Origin: Sandaracinaceae bacterium
GTDB taxonomy: Bacteria > Myxococcota_A > Polyangia > Polyangiales > Sandaracinaceae
Length of the DNA stretch: 64,000 bases
Direction: 5' to 3'
NCBI GenBank assembly: GCA_020633195.1
Contig: JACKEC010000037.1
Span: 12,359-76,358 of the forward strand
Made by a program: the position numbers and the translations under genes. The notes beneath the pieces were generated by a model. The model saw nothing but the letters and a program-made list of their open reading frames with translations, searched no databases and was not told the origin of the DNA. This document shows, one piece after another, positions 21,201 to 27,995 of the stretch. Positions within the stretch are counted from its first letter, which is position 1. Each line of letters starts with the position of its first letter.

Positions 21201-23534
21201 GGAGACCGACAAGGCGCCTTCCGGGCGTTCAGCGAGGTGCTCGAGCGCGATCCGTCCGAGGCGCGCGCGGTGGCGGCCATGGAGTCGTTGCTCGAGGACG
21301 ACTCGCTCGCGGCGGAGGTCGTCGAGGTCCTCGAGCCGGTCTACCGCGACACGGGCGCCACCGAGAAGGTCGCCGCGCTCTACGACGTGCGCATCGGCCT
21401 CGCCGACACCGACGGGGAGCGCGTCCGCTACCTGCAGGAGCAGGCGGGCGTCTACGAGACGGAGCTCGGGGACGCGACGCGCGCGCTCGAGGCGCTGCGT
21501 AGGGCGTTCGACATGGACCCGCGCGACGAGACCATCGCGGGCGACGTCGAGCGCCTCGCGCCGCAGGCCGAGGGTGGCTGGGAGTCGCTGCGCGGCCTGA
21601 TCGAGCGGGTGCTCGAGGCGGGCGGCGACGACTTCGACCAGATGCTCGTGCGCGACCTCAACATGCGCGCGGCGCGCTGGTACCGGGACTACCTGAACGA
21701 CCCGGAGCAGGCCGAGGCGCGCTACCGCGGCGCCATCACCGCCGACCAGGACACGCAGGAGGCCCACGAGCAGCTCGTGGAGCTGCTGCGCGCGCCGGGC
21801 CGGGAGAAGGCGCTCGTGGCGGCGCTCGTCCACTGGGCCGACGTGGACTACGACGAGGACGCGAAGAAGGCGCGTCTGTCGGAGGCGGCGGCGCTGGCCG
21901 AGTCGGCGTTCAACGAGCCCGCGCTCGCGATTCGCTGCTACGAGAAGATCCTCGAGGTCGACGGGACGCACGCGCACTCGCTCGACCAGCTCGTCCGCCT
22001 CGAGGGCGACGTGGGCAACCACGAGCGCGTCTGCGACCTCCTCGAGACGCGCATCGAGGTCGAGATGGACCCCGACGCGAGGCTCCAGCTGCGCAAGCAG
22101 CTCGCGGCCACCTACGCGACGCTGGAGCGCATCCACGACTCCATCGAGGCGTGGCAGGGAGCGCTCGACGAGGTGCCCGACGACCTCGACGCCATCAGCG
22201 CGCTCGAGGGGCTCTACGAGCGCACCGAGCGCTGGAACGACCTCGAGGACCTCGTCCAGCGGCGCCTCGAGATCGCGCGCACGCCGGAGGAGAGCATCGC
22301 CGCGCGGGTCCGCCTCGCGCGCCTCGCCGAGTCGCGCTTCGGCCGTCGTGACGACGCGATCGACCAGCTGCGCGAGATCCTCGAGGAGGACCGCTACAAC
22401 GTGGAGGCGCTCGACGAGCTCGAGCGGCTACACACCGTCGGTGAGGAGTGGGACGAGCTCGTCGCGCTGCTCGAGCGGCGGATCGGCCACGCCCAGGACT
22501 CGGGCGACGGGGAGCGCGAGATCGATCTGCTCCTGCGGCTCGCCGCGGTCCAGGTCGAGCACCGAGCCGACGCCCCCGCGGCGGTCGAGATCTACCAGCG
22601 GGTGCTCGCCCGCGATCCGCAGCACCTCGACACGCTCGGCGCGCTGCTCGCGCTCCATCGCTCGAGTGAGGACTGGGCCGCCGCGGCCGACGTGCTCGAG
22701 CGCCTCGGCGCGGTGCAGTCGGACGAGGAGGCCGTCGCCACGGCGTACGAGGTCGCGGAGCTCGCCTCCGAGAAGCTCGACGATCCCGGCCGCGCGGAGG
22801 CCGCGCTCCGGCGCGCCTACGAGCTCTCGGGCGGCAGCGCCGACAGCCGCGACCGGCTCAAGGCGCACTACGAGCGCCACGACCAGGCGGACCAGCTCGC
22901 GATGATGCTCGCGATGGACGAGGAGGAGACCGAGGACCCGGTCGAGAAGGTCAAGCTCCTCAAGCGCATCGCGGACCTCTACTCGGGCCCGCTCGGGGAT
23001 CCGGGCTCGGCCGCGCAGTACCTCGAGCGCGCCGCGCAGCTCGACCCCGAGGACCGCGACGTGCTCCTGCCGCTGTGCGACCTGTACATCGCGGCGGGGC
23101 GCCAGTCCGACGCGATCCCCGTGCTCGAGCAGATCGTCGCGAGCTACGGCACCCGCCGGAACAAGGAGGTGGCCGTCTATCACCACCGCCTCGGCAAGGC
23201 GAAGGAGTCCATGGGCGACCTCGACGGCGCGATGGAGTCCTACGACGCGGCCTTCAAGGTCGACCTCACCAACGTGGTCGTGCTCCGGGATCTCGGTCGG
23301 CTCTGCATGGCGCGGGGCGACCTCGACCGCGCGCAGAAGACCTTCCGCGCGCTTCTCCTGCAGAAGCTCTCGGACGACGCCGGCATCACGAAGGCCGACG
23401 TCTACTTCCACCTCGGCGAGATCTCCGCGAAGAGCGGCGACAACCGCAAGGCGATCTCCATGCTCGAGCGAGCCAAGGCCGAGAACGCGGACCACGCCGA
23501 GGCGATCGCGCTGCTCGAGCAGCTCAAGGGCTAG
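12207..23534 (+). CDS. Giant tetratricopeptide-repeat protein (3775 aa)
   Basis: A single uninterrupted frame of 3775 residues made almost wholly of TPR-like helical hairpins. The repeated pattern is roughly W-x-x-L-x-x-x-L followed by a helix, then A-I-x-x-Y-x-x-[IV]-L-x-x-[DE]-P and A-L-x-x-L, returning about every 37 residues, which would allow close to 100 hairpins. An acidic low-complexity linker near residues 1772-1812 divides it into two halves. No signal peptide, membrane helix or catalytic domain is seen, so it is probably a cytoplasmic scaffold. The AGGGAG before ATG 12207 and uniform codon use support one real gene. Five CAA-N6-TTG palindromes lie inside it, each as in-frame CAA and TTG codons. 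Function unknown. Confidence 0.92.
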   Translation: MASQNVSHLLGTLQEDPENQEALSAIAALAENGTSGLDADTERMLDLARRGHGERSEYRAAAHLLSVQAKLSADADPDRAANFYQELGQIYREELLDDSNAKGAFEQALALRPGDEDLQDQIAQIEQTAEKWSDIVKRFIDEANSASDPTLKSSLLVSAASLVWKYKGRGRDKQVDSLFKEALEAARGDARAARLYEQVLRTREKWEELAAVLLETAEGTRDKEEKVHLMIRAARVLANELGDKVRAAAAYERVLDFHPNHSRSMSFLVGYFMETKDWDHLVALYEDALRSRNKLDDEAGVLLQLGMVHWRFREAPDKAEPYFARLRKMDPAHPGMLDFYRSYLENDEDPQKLVKIFTDAQRGANSDEQRLALAIELAETSSLAGHDERAIDAWKTVLRLDPTNALAPRELRSLYERTEKWNALVEVLKAEADSVPDDEPERKVALLRELIPIYRGRLGLDVMVINTYNAILSLDPSDQEAIDALAETYESTNRWNDLIGVLTKQAEAQEDPAQQVELYLRVADLWIERFANYNQATQPLEQVIEIEPENRAALRTLKDIYTKKRAWTHLYDVLVKESRLASDPESRLAHKLELADLAGKRLHRHADAIQIWKEILEQAPDHPDALDNLQKLAEREKDWETLADVLERRVLESAADEKEQVKLLQKLGVIYGEHLEDTIKAASAWKRILDLDPKNGRALRTLRETFLASSDFEGLEALYADAGDYEGLVDVLGNVADRAKDDAVKVQLSFRAAEIYENELQQGNRAFRAYERVLSADPANERAARSLIPIYEGEGKHNRLPALYEVLYGHAEDDAGRLAILGTLRGLATERLSDDASAFDYSARAFALAPTDPETRASLERSAEPASRHEALVELYAGRLAAIDEDPDADTERLWLRRRIASIAGERLGQTDQAIAQLKQILEAQPDDAEAAEGLQQIYRAAGMHRDLRGLLLSRVSHATDEGSRRDLLGELARLEEHEIGDAESAAARYRQILESDPQDRGALAAIDRLGEAAGRWDEVADAIRRQREIVDDEAEHAALTLRLGQTLAGPLADRRGAFDAFSEVAMMRPEEARAVAGLEALLDDEELAPEVRLVLEDVYEATGQYEKLTAVIEQRLAASTDPDEQRALRMRYAELAGTIGDAKAAYGALEAAFLADPSNVELQDRVIEAAEAADEHESLAQAFSSAMTSLETHDQSALAAKVAHLYDVVLGRPDDAEPFYRKVLANDPLDEAAFGALKDLYTNAERWSELQVLYDRRIAETVDAESKLDLLLQVCFLFEELTDDAEAAITAHRQVLDLDPEHSASRRALERLFERTERWDDLVALLREELDRANPDEQIGLTQRLGMLHEKRLNRPEQAVDCYEAVLEREPSHRHARDALERLIAVPAQRQRCARILAPIYEDRGDWPELVDTLKVQLEEVPDVGDRVALLTRIAGLQEDRLHDPAAAFASIATAVEVDPAEQLVREELARLARMRDAERERAAVLEKAFEKSREDAVLACEILLELAQLWDDAVGDGDQAEAAYRRLIAIEPDDTEVLLEASRALERLHLAKGDHAALAEDLSRQVELETDPDTQGRLLVRLADLREELLEDVPGAIAAHRQRLVIDPGDVDAMSALERLYEQTAQWASLIEILRARDAVVTDVDEQCAIARRIGAIYEGELEDADNAIIAYNDVLARFGTDSETLASLSRLYQQAERWTDLLEVAQMVYEMAEQGPIRAAVRYQMGEIMRGYTGEVERAVEAYGEVLELVPDHPGALESLAAIMTADGTPTTPEVEGRDTLDDAEADGEEGEAREASEPSEPEGPVYPVEVRIEAARVLVPHFESAADYPQLLDALLVRAESEDPMERYAALRRAAEVADLGLQDASRSFELQGRAVRAGLAEDDLGDMLRELGRFAADSQRWSDYVGLLREVGPEVMDGDLQVQAYLQVAEVARDRLEDPVLARSYYENVLETQPDHTEALDALEELIAAAEDYPALLEVLRRKTDLADSPDERVPLLLRRAEIGESHTGEIANAIDCYEQALAETQPREAYEGLERLYGRAERYNALAVHYEKMLEDGVGEPVEVRYRLGVTQLEKLEDPWAATEQFREALLLDVEHQPTIEALERLMDDEEHRATAAEILEPVFLQKMDWPRVTACIEARLAAEADLDERKAHLTRLGQIHEDYLEDLEGALEAYARLFREDPRDHSTWETLSRLARVLERWDRLAEIYREALEGIGGDDEETARLALLTGQLYDDKVQDLAKAAPMYERALRFEPGNHDAFIALESVHQRREAWDDLLRLYRDQSSAAETDEERIAFLRKSARLLEEELAQPDRAIEAQRDILMIDPEDTNAIAALDELLVRQERWPEVADHLRHQIELGAGEPFVNDLKLRLGKLLKERLEDTAGAIDVFEEITEADPHHADTVVALEQLVQSPGHQTRIIEILEPIYRATDQWRKRIAIYEARVETTEEQYDRVRLLCQIAELHEERAGDMQLAFHAYARALAAAPEDHDVRGQVDRLAQDLGTWDSHVAAYEEALKHTQDATVQAELLTQIARVHDEMRGDPRSAIETYERLLEVDADDPTPLDSLESLHTMVGDWRGLVDVLQRKVERSYDPEERGELLQRAGSVLEELLGDQAGAIEAYRAALMENETDEYALEALDRLYEAAGDHEQLGDVLRRRLESEQDPETRVELALRFGRVNETHLRRPHEAIDAYRRALDDDPNQLEAIEALARLYEREAQWPDLLENLRLQAGMQEEMGRRVQLLYRAGEVLEREMDDVLSALPTYQDVLELDPRFEKAIQALLRIGKLDEYREQAGEIVEPLLRTQERWDELAELLAGKAQAAYDPADKRAELRRLAEVHELGRQDREAAFEAYTRALAEDPSDEQTAEDIERLAAELGAWERAADAFAVRASSALEPDVGRGLYGRLARIAEDHLGDDARAVEAYSRAIELGGDDDEALGALDRLYTKLAAWPELGEILDRRVQASMDPTERGELLVRLGTLKQEQFGDRQGAFRAFSEVLERDPSEARAVAAMESLLEDDSLAAEVVEVLEPVYRDTGATEKVAALYDVRIGLADTDGERVRYLQEQAGVYETELGDATRALEALRRAFDMDPRDETIAGDVERLAPQAEGGWESLRGLIERVLEAGGDDFDQMLVRDLNMRAARWYRDYLNDPEQAEARYRGAITADQDTQEAHEQLVELLRAPGREKALVAALVHWADVDYDEDAKKARLSEAAALAESAFNEPALAIRCYEKILEVDGTHAHSLDQLVRLEGDVGNHERVCDLLETRIEVEMDPDARLQLRKQLAATYATLERIHDSIEAWQGALDEVPDDLDAISALEGLYERTERWNDLEDLVQRRLEIARTPEESIAARVRLARLAESRFGRRDDAIDQLREILEEDRYNVEALDELERLHTVGEEWDELVALLERRIGHAQDSGDGEREIDLLLRLAAVQVEHRADAPAAVEIYQRVLARDPQHLDTLGALLALHRSSEDWAAAADVLERLGAVQSDEEAVATAYEVAELASEKLDDPGRAEAALRRAYELSGGSADSRDRLKAHYERHDQADQLAMMLAMDEEETEDPVEKVKLLKRIADLYSGPLGDPGSAAQYLERAAQLDPEDRDVLLPLCDLYIAAGRQSDAIPVLEQIVASYGTRRNKEVAVYHHRLGKAKESMGDLDGAMESYDAAFKVDLTNVVVLRDLGRLCMARGDLDRAQKTFRALLLQKLSDDAGITKADVYFHLGEISAKSGDNRKAISMLERAKAENADHAEAIALLEQLKG

Positions 23535-23537
23535 CGG

Positions 23538-24416
23538 TTGGGTACGAGCGTCTCCATCGACGGCGTCCTGGTCGATCCCGGGACGGCGTCGGTGCCGGTC
23601 ATGGATCGCGGCTTCCTCTACGGCGACAGCGCCTTCGAGGTGACGCGCACCTACGGCGGGCAGCCGTTCGCGCTCGGGGCTCACCTGGTGCGGCTCCGGC
23701 GATCCTGCGAGCGCCTCGGGATCGCCGTGGGCGCGCCAGACGACGCGCTCCGCGCGGAGATCGCGGCGGCGCTCGACGCGGCGGCCAACCCGGAGTCGTA
23801 CGTGCGCGTGATCGTGACGCGCGGGGTCACCGAGATCGGGCTCGGGGTGGGGCAGGGCCAGACGACGCGGCGCATCGTCGTCGTGCTGCCGCTCCCCGCG
23901 CAGCCCGCGGCGCTGTACGAGGACGGCGTCGAGCTCGCGACGGTGATGACCGCGCGCTCCCTCGACGGCACCGGCGCGGCGGGCGCCAAGGCCTCCAACT
24001 ACCTGCCCAACATCCTGTCGCTGGCGTCGGCGCGGGCGCGCGGCGGCTACGAGGCGCTGAGCGTGGGAGCCGGGGGAGAGATCCTCGAGGGGGCCACGAG
24101 CAACGTCTTCATCGTCCGGGACGGGACCGTGTGGACCCCGCCGCTCGAGCTCGGGATCCTCGAGGGGATCACCCGAGGGCTCGTCCTCGACGCGGCCCGG
24201 GACGAGGGCGTCGAGGTCGAGCAGCGCCTCTTCTTCCCTCACGATCTCTACACCGCCGCCGAGGCGTTCATCACCAGCAGCCTCCGCGAGGTCGTGCCGG
24301 TGGTCCGGGCCGACGGAGTGGTGCTCGGCGACGGTCGACCCGGGGCGCTCACGCGGCGGCTGCACGCCGCCTTCCGGCGCTGCGCCGAAGACGTCTTGGC
24401 GTCCGAGCGCGGTTGA
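23538..24416 (+). CDS. Class IV PLP-dependent aminotransferase
   Basis: A 292-residue fold-type IV transaminase. Signatures: the N-terminal MDRGFLYGDSAFEV, the Schiff-base Lys near residue 153 (KASNYLPN), the PLP-phosphate loop GATSNVF and the closing ILEGITR. The family covers branched-chain aminotransferase, D-alanine aminotransferase and aminodeoxychorismate lyase; the sequence does not let me choose. The start appears to be TTG 23538, three bases after the stop of the giant TPR gene, so it is probably translated from the same message. Confidence 0.88.
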   Translation: MGTSVSIDGVLVDPGTASVPVMDRGFLYGDSAFEVTRTYGGQPFALGAHLVRLRRSCERLGIAVGAPDDALRAEIAAALDAAANPESYVRVIVTRGVTEIGLGVGQGQTTRRIVVVLPLPAQPAALYEDGVELATVMTARSLDGTGAAGAKASNYLPNILSLASARARGGYEALSVGAGGEILEGATSNVFIVRDGTVWTPPLELGILEGITRGLVLDAARDEGVEVEQRLFFPHDLYTAAEAFITSSLREVVPVVRADGVVLGDGRPGALTRRLHAAFRRCAEDVLASERG

Positions 24417-24450
24417 CGCCCGGCCTCGGCTCGGCTACATCGCCCGACCC

Positions 24451-24615
24451 ATGTCCTCGATTTCTCAGAAGACCAAGAAGCGGCGTAAGATCCGCCTCAA
24501 GGCGAACGGCAAGCAGCAGAAGAAGGCCCGCGCCGCGCAGGGGACGCCTCCGTTCCCGATCGACCCGGCGAAGGCTGGCCCGGACTCGGCCGAGAAGGCC
24601 TCCGCCGCCAAGTAG
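24451..24615 (+). CDS. Small basic protein of 54 residues
   Basis: ATG 24451 opens a 54-codon frame ending at TAG 24613-24615. The first half is very basic (TKKRRKIRLKANGKQQ, then KKARA), the second half is Pro/Ala-rich and mildly acidic. The layout recalls small ribosome- or nucleic-acid-associated proteins such as bTHX, but I cannot name a family. It lies 34 bases after the aminotransferase stop and reads the same way. Biased codon use (third-position G/C) throughout supports coding. Confidence is moderate because of its size. Confidence 0.5.
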   Translation: MSSISQKTKKRRKIRLKANGKQQKKARAAQGTPPFPIDPAKAGPDSAEKASAAK

Positions 24616-24646
24616 CGCGTCTGCGCTGCTCCGCGCTCTTCCGCTC

Positions 24647-24687
24647 CCGACGCCGAATCGCCGACGCCGAATCACCGACGCTAGATC
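24647..24687. repeat. Three short tandem repeats of about 14 bases
   Basis: Two identical-but-one units CCGACGCCGAATCG and CCGACGCCGAATCA (24647-24674) are followed by a diverged third (CCGACGCTAGATC). The third unit runs into the stop codon of the reverse-strand lipoprotein gene. It lies between convergent genes and has no evident function. Confidence 0.5.
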
Positions 24688-26819
24688 GGGCAGTTGAACT
24701 GCACGGTCACGTCGGTGATGCGTGGGCTGGTGCGCTCGTCGTCCGAGAACAGCGTGATCTCCAGCTCCAAGTAGCGGAGCGGGCTCACGGGTCCGGGCGG
24801 GAGCGCCAGATCGGTGGGCCGCATCGTGAACGGGCCGACCCACGTCGCCGCGCTCAGGTCGCGCTCGCGATCGGCGGTCCGCGCGCGGACCTCGACGCGC
24901 GACCCGCTCGGGACGCTGGCCGTCCAGTCGAGCCGCTCCCACTCGGTCGGCCCCATCGCGCAGCCCGCGACCACGGTCCGCAAGTAGCCGTTCGGGGCCG
25001 TGAACGTGCGCAGGGCGTAGCCCGTGAAGTCCGAGTAGGTGTAGGGGTTCTCGCCCGTCGGGAAGTCGCGCGACGCCCCCGTCGCGGGGTCGATGCGCGT
25101 AGCGCTCGAGGAGTCCTGGTTGATCAGCCAGATCATGCCGGCGGAGTCGAGGCCGACCCCGGTGCTGCCGAGCCCCGGGAGCGGGCTCGCGCTGGTGCCG
25201 TAGACGCGGATCGCGGCGCCGGTGTCGGCGTCGAACGCGGTGAGGCGGCTGATCGGATCGGAGGCCGAGACGACGCCGCCCGGACCGAACGTGATCCACT
25301 CGTGGGAGCTCGCCATGTAGATGCGGCCGGCGCCGTCGGCGGCGATGCCGCGCCCGACGCCCGAGTCGGGGAGGCGCACCTCGAACCAACGGCGCGTCGT
25401 CGGGTCGAAGCGGAACGCCGACGCACACAGGAACCCTGCGATCCAGACGCGGTCGCTCGAGTCCACGGCGATGCCGTAGGAGCTCGGACACTCGGGCCCG
25501 GTCCGGCTCGTGGCCGTCTCCCGCGCGCCCAGGGCGCCGGTCGTCGTGTCCACGTTGATGATGATCCCGCTGCCCGACTCGACGAGCCAGATGTTGCCGC
25601 GGCTGTCGCCGACCGCGCCGTAGGGGCGGAAGCGGCCGCCCGGCCCCGTCCGCGGGAGGGTGACCGTCCGCAGGATCCGGCCGTCGTTCGGGTCGAGCTG
25701 GTAGACCGTCCCCTCGTCGTGGAGCCCGACCCACACGGTGCCCGCGGCGTCGATCGCGATGGCTCGCGGGACGCCTCCGGCGCCGCCCACGTTCACCGTC
25801 CAGAGCACGCACTCGTCGCTCTGGCCCAGGAACTCGCCGCGCACCGAGCGCTCGATCACGCCGTCGCCGTCGAGGTCGCGGCTCGTGTCGATGCGGCCGT
25901 TGCCGTTGCGATCGATGCAGTCCGCCTCGAGCCCCGCGATCTTGGTGACGGTGCCCTGGTTGAAGAACGCGCGGTTGGCCACGTAGACCGCGCCGCGGAG
26001 GTCGACCGCGGTGCGCGACGGGCAGTTGCCGCCGGGCGAGTCGGTGCGGCACCGCTCCCCGGCAGGCCGCGCGTCGTTGGTGCCGTCGTTGAGCACGCCG
26101 TCGTACTCCGCGGCCTGGCTTCCGTCGCGGGTGTCGATCTTCGTGATGGTCCCGAAGAGCGTGTTGGCGACCCACGCGAAGTAGGTCTCGGTCCGCGTCT
26201 CGCTGAGGCGCAGCCGGCCCGACATGTCGACGTCCACACCCGACGCGTCCGACGTGTCCCATCCGTCGGCGTCCGGGATCGTGACGCGGTTGCAGCCGGG
26301 CCGGCAGTCACCGCACTCCGAGAGGACGCCCTCGTCGACGCGGCCGTCGCAGTCGTTGTCGACCGTGTCGCACGTCTCCGTGGCGCGCGGGGAGATCGCC
26401 GGGTCGCGATCGTCGCAGTCGCCCTCGCACGCGCCGACTCCGTCGCCGTCCTCGTCGCGCTCCTCGGCCACGTGCCGGCACGCGTCGCTGCGCGCGTTGC
26501 AGCTGTCGCGCGTGCACTCGTCACCGTCGTCGCAGTCGGGCGGGGTCCCGGGGACGCAGCTCGTCGTGACCGGGTCGCAGGTCTCCTCGCCGTTGCAGAA
26601 CACGTCGTCGCTGCACGGTCCGCCGCAGATCGCCGCGTCGACGCCGTCGCCCGCGTCTCGAAGCCCCGCGTCCCGCGTCCCCGCGTCTCGGGGACCCGCG
26701 TCGACGCGGCCGCCATCGGTCCGCTCTCGCGGCGGCTCCTTGAGGGCGGTTCGGGCGCCGCACGCGCACAGGAGCAGGGCGGCCGCGGACGTCACGCAGA
26801 CGAGGCGAGAGAGGCTCAC
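24681..26819 (-). CDS. Lipoprotein with MopE-type motif and Vgb-like beta-propeller
   Basis: A 712-residue lipoprotein from GTG 26819: lipobox LCAC, then a linker of repeated Asp-Ala-Gly. A Cys/Asp-rich block (about 65-165) includes the 'putative metal-binding motif' seen in MopE-like proteins (DEDGDGVGACEGDCDD, then DNDCDGRVDEG), likely to bind calcium or another cation. The next 400 residues carry recurring GTVWVGLHDEG / RGNIWLVESG / DRVWIAGF motifs, typical of virginiamycin-B-lyase-like seven-bladed propellers. The C-terminal 110 residues form a beta-rich module. It is probably a surface protein. Its ligand is unknown. Confidence 0.82.
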   Translation of the reverse strand: MSLSRLVCVTSAAALLLCACGARTALKEPPRERTDGGRVDAGPRDAGTRDAGLRDAGDGVDAAICGGPCSDDVFCNGEETCDPVTTSCVPGTPPDCDDGDECTRDSCNARSDACRHVAEERDEDGDGVGACEGDCDDRDPAISPRATETCDTVDNDCDGRVDEGVLSECGDCRPGCNRVTIPDADGWDTSDASGVDVDMSGRLRLSETRTETYFAWVANTLFGTITKIDTRDGSQAAEYDGVLNDGTNDARPAGERCRTDSPGGNCPSRTAVDLRGAVYVANRAFFNQGTVTKIAGLEADCIDRNGNGRIDTSRDLDGDGVIERSVRGEFLGQSDECVLWTVNVGGAGGVPRAIAIDAAGTVWVGLHDEGTVYQLDPNDGRILRTVTLPRTGPGGRFRPYGAVGDSRGNIWLVESGSGIIINVDTTTGALGARETATSRTGPECPSSYGIAVDSSDRVWIAGFLCASAFRFDPTTRRWFEVRLPDSGVGRGIAADGAGRIYMASSHEWITFGPGGVVSASDPISRLTAFDADTGAAIRVYGTSASPLPGLGSTGVGLDSAGMIWLINQDSSSATRIDPATGASRDFPTGENPYTYSDFTGYALRTFTAPNGYLRTVVAGCAMGPTEWERLDWTASVPSGSRVEVRARTADRERDLSAATWVGPFTMRPTDLALPPGPVSPLRYLELEITLFSDDERTSPRITDVTVQFNCPI

Positions 26820-26837
26820 GGACCAGAGCCTACCGGT

Positions 26838-27995
26838 TCAGTGCAGCGTGTGCGATCGGCCGTCGTGAACGATGACGGGGACCCCCGCGTGACGGCCGGG
26901 CTCGGGTGGCATCACGTAGAGGACCTCGAGATCGTCGTTCTCCGGATCGGTCGGGCTCGGCCCCGCGGTGGCGCCCGCGCGCACCCCGTGGACCGCCACG
27001 AGCGCGCGCGCGGCCGCGATCGCCTCGCGCTCCTCCTGCGCCCACTCCTCGAGCTTCTCGCGGTCCTTCCGGCGACGTCGCGCGTACGCGACGACGATGA
27101 GGAACGCGGCGAACACCCAGAGCGCGCCGCTGCCGAACAGGAGCGGGAGCGCGCGGAAGCGCTCCGCGAGGTCGTCGTGCCAGTCGATCTCGAGCCGGGT
27201 CATCGACGCCGAGTAGGTCCGCTGGAGCGCGGTCTCGAAGGACTGCCCCTCGCGCACGCGGCGGATGACGTCGTGCAGCTTCGCGGCCCCGTGGTCGCGA
27301 CCGCGGAGCCAGTCCACGAAGTCGGCGCTCTGGGCGTAAGCGAGGTTCACGCCGCTGGAGCTCCGCGGGAAGTCGTGGGCGAGGCGGTCGAACCCGAGGA
27401 GCTGCCCTCCCACCGTCGCGCCCCACAGCGTCCGCACGCGCTCGAAGCTGCGCTCGTGCGCCTGATGGATCGCGACGCCCTCGCTGAACCACCGAGGCAC
27501 GTCGTGCCCGTCGACCGCGCGGTGCAAGGCGATGTGCGACAGCTCGTGCACGAGCACGGCGTCGACGTCGGTCTGCTCGTTGGTCGACGGCTCGGTCAGC
27601 GTCAGCAAGACGAGGCCGCGGTGCGGGTAGGCGACGCCCGCCGCGTAGTCGGGCGGAGGCGCGCGGGTCGGCGCGAGCGCGCTCATCTCCGCGTGGTTGC
27701 GGCCGATGCGGATGATGAGCGCGTCGTCGATCGGGCCGCCGAGCTCCGCCGTGACGCGCGGCCACTCGGCTCGGTACACGCCCTGCAGCCGCTCCGCGAT
27801 GTCGCTGACCTGGCGCGGGTACTCCCAGCGCACCTCGCCCACGACCTCGGCCTGGTAGCCGTCCGGCGGCGGCGGCAGCTCGACGTCCGGGGCGACCTCG
27901 GCGACGTCCGCCGGGCGATCCTGCGCGACGGCAGTCGACGCCATAGCCAGCCAAAGGCAGGCCACCAGCCATCGTGCGCTGCGCAGGGTGCTCAC
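26838..27995 (-). CDS. Membrane-anchored HExxH-type metallopeptidase (peptidase MA-like)
   Basis: A 385-residue exported protein. After a signal peptide (LWLAMASTAVAQ), an extracytoplasmic domain contains VHELSHIALH near residue 148, the zinc-peptidase HExxH pattern, followed by WFSEGVAIHQ, whose Glu is the expected third ligand of gluzincin-type 'peptidase MA' domains. One membrane helix near 290-310 leads to a basic, coiled cytoplasmic tail. GTG 27995 overlaps the stop of the upstream gene by four bases (GTGA), so the two are translationally coupled. The substrate is unknown. Confidence 0.82.
   Translation of the reverse strand: MSTLRSARWLVACLWLAMASTAVAQDRPADVAEVAPDVELPPPPDGYQAEVVGEVRWEYPRQVSDIAERLQGVYRAEWPRVTAELGGPIDDALIIRIGRNHAEMSALAPTRAPPPDYAAGVAYPHRGLVLLTLTEPSTNEQTDVDAVLVHELSHIALHRAVDGHDVPRWFSEGVAIHQAHERSFERVRTLWGATVGGQLLGFDRLAHDFPRSSSGVNLAYAQSADFVDWLRGRDHGAAKLHDVIRRVREGQSFETALQRTYSASMTRLEIDWHDDLAERFRALPLLFGSGALWVFAAFLIVVAYARRRRKDREKLEEWAQEEREAIAAARALVAVHGVRAGATAGPSPTDPENDDLEVLYVMPPEPGRHAGVPVIVHDGRSHTLH

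Noticed and set aside
12231..22136. A very long open frame (about 3300 codons) on the reverse strand, antisense to the TPR gene
   Set aside because: It is composition-driven: high G+C and biased third positions keep stop codons out. The translated protein lacks TPR or other domain motifs and has no ribosome-binding site; the forward frame has clear repeats.
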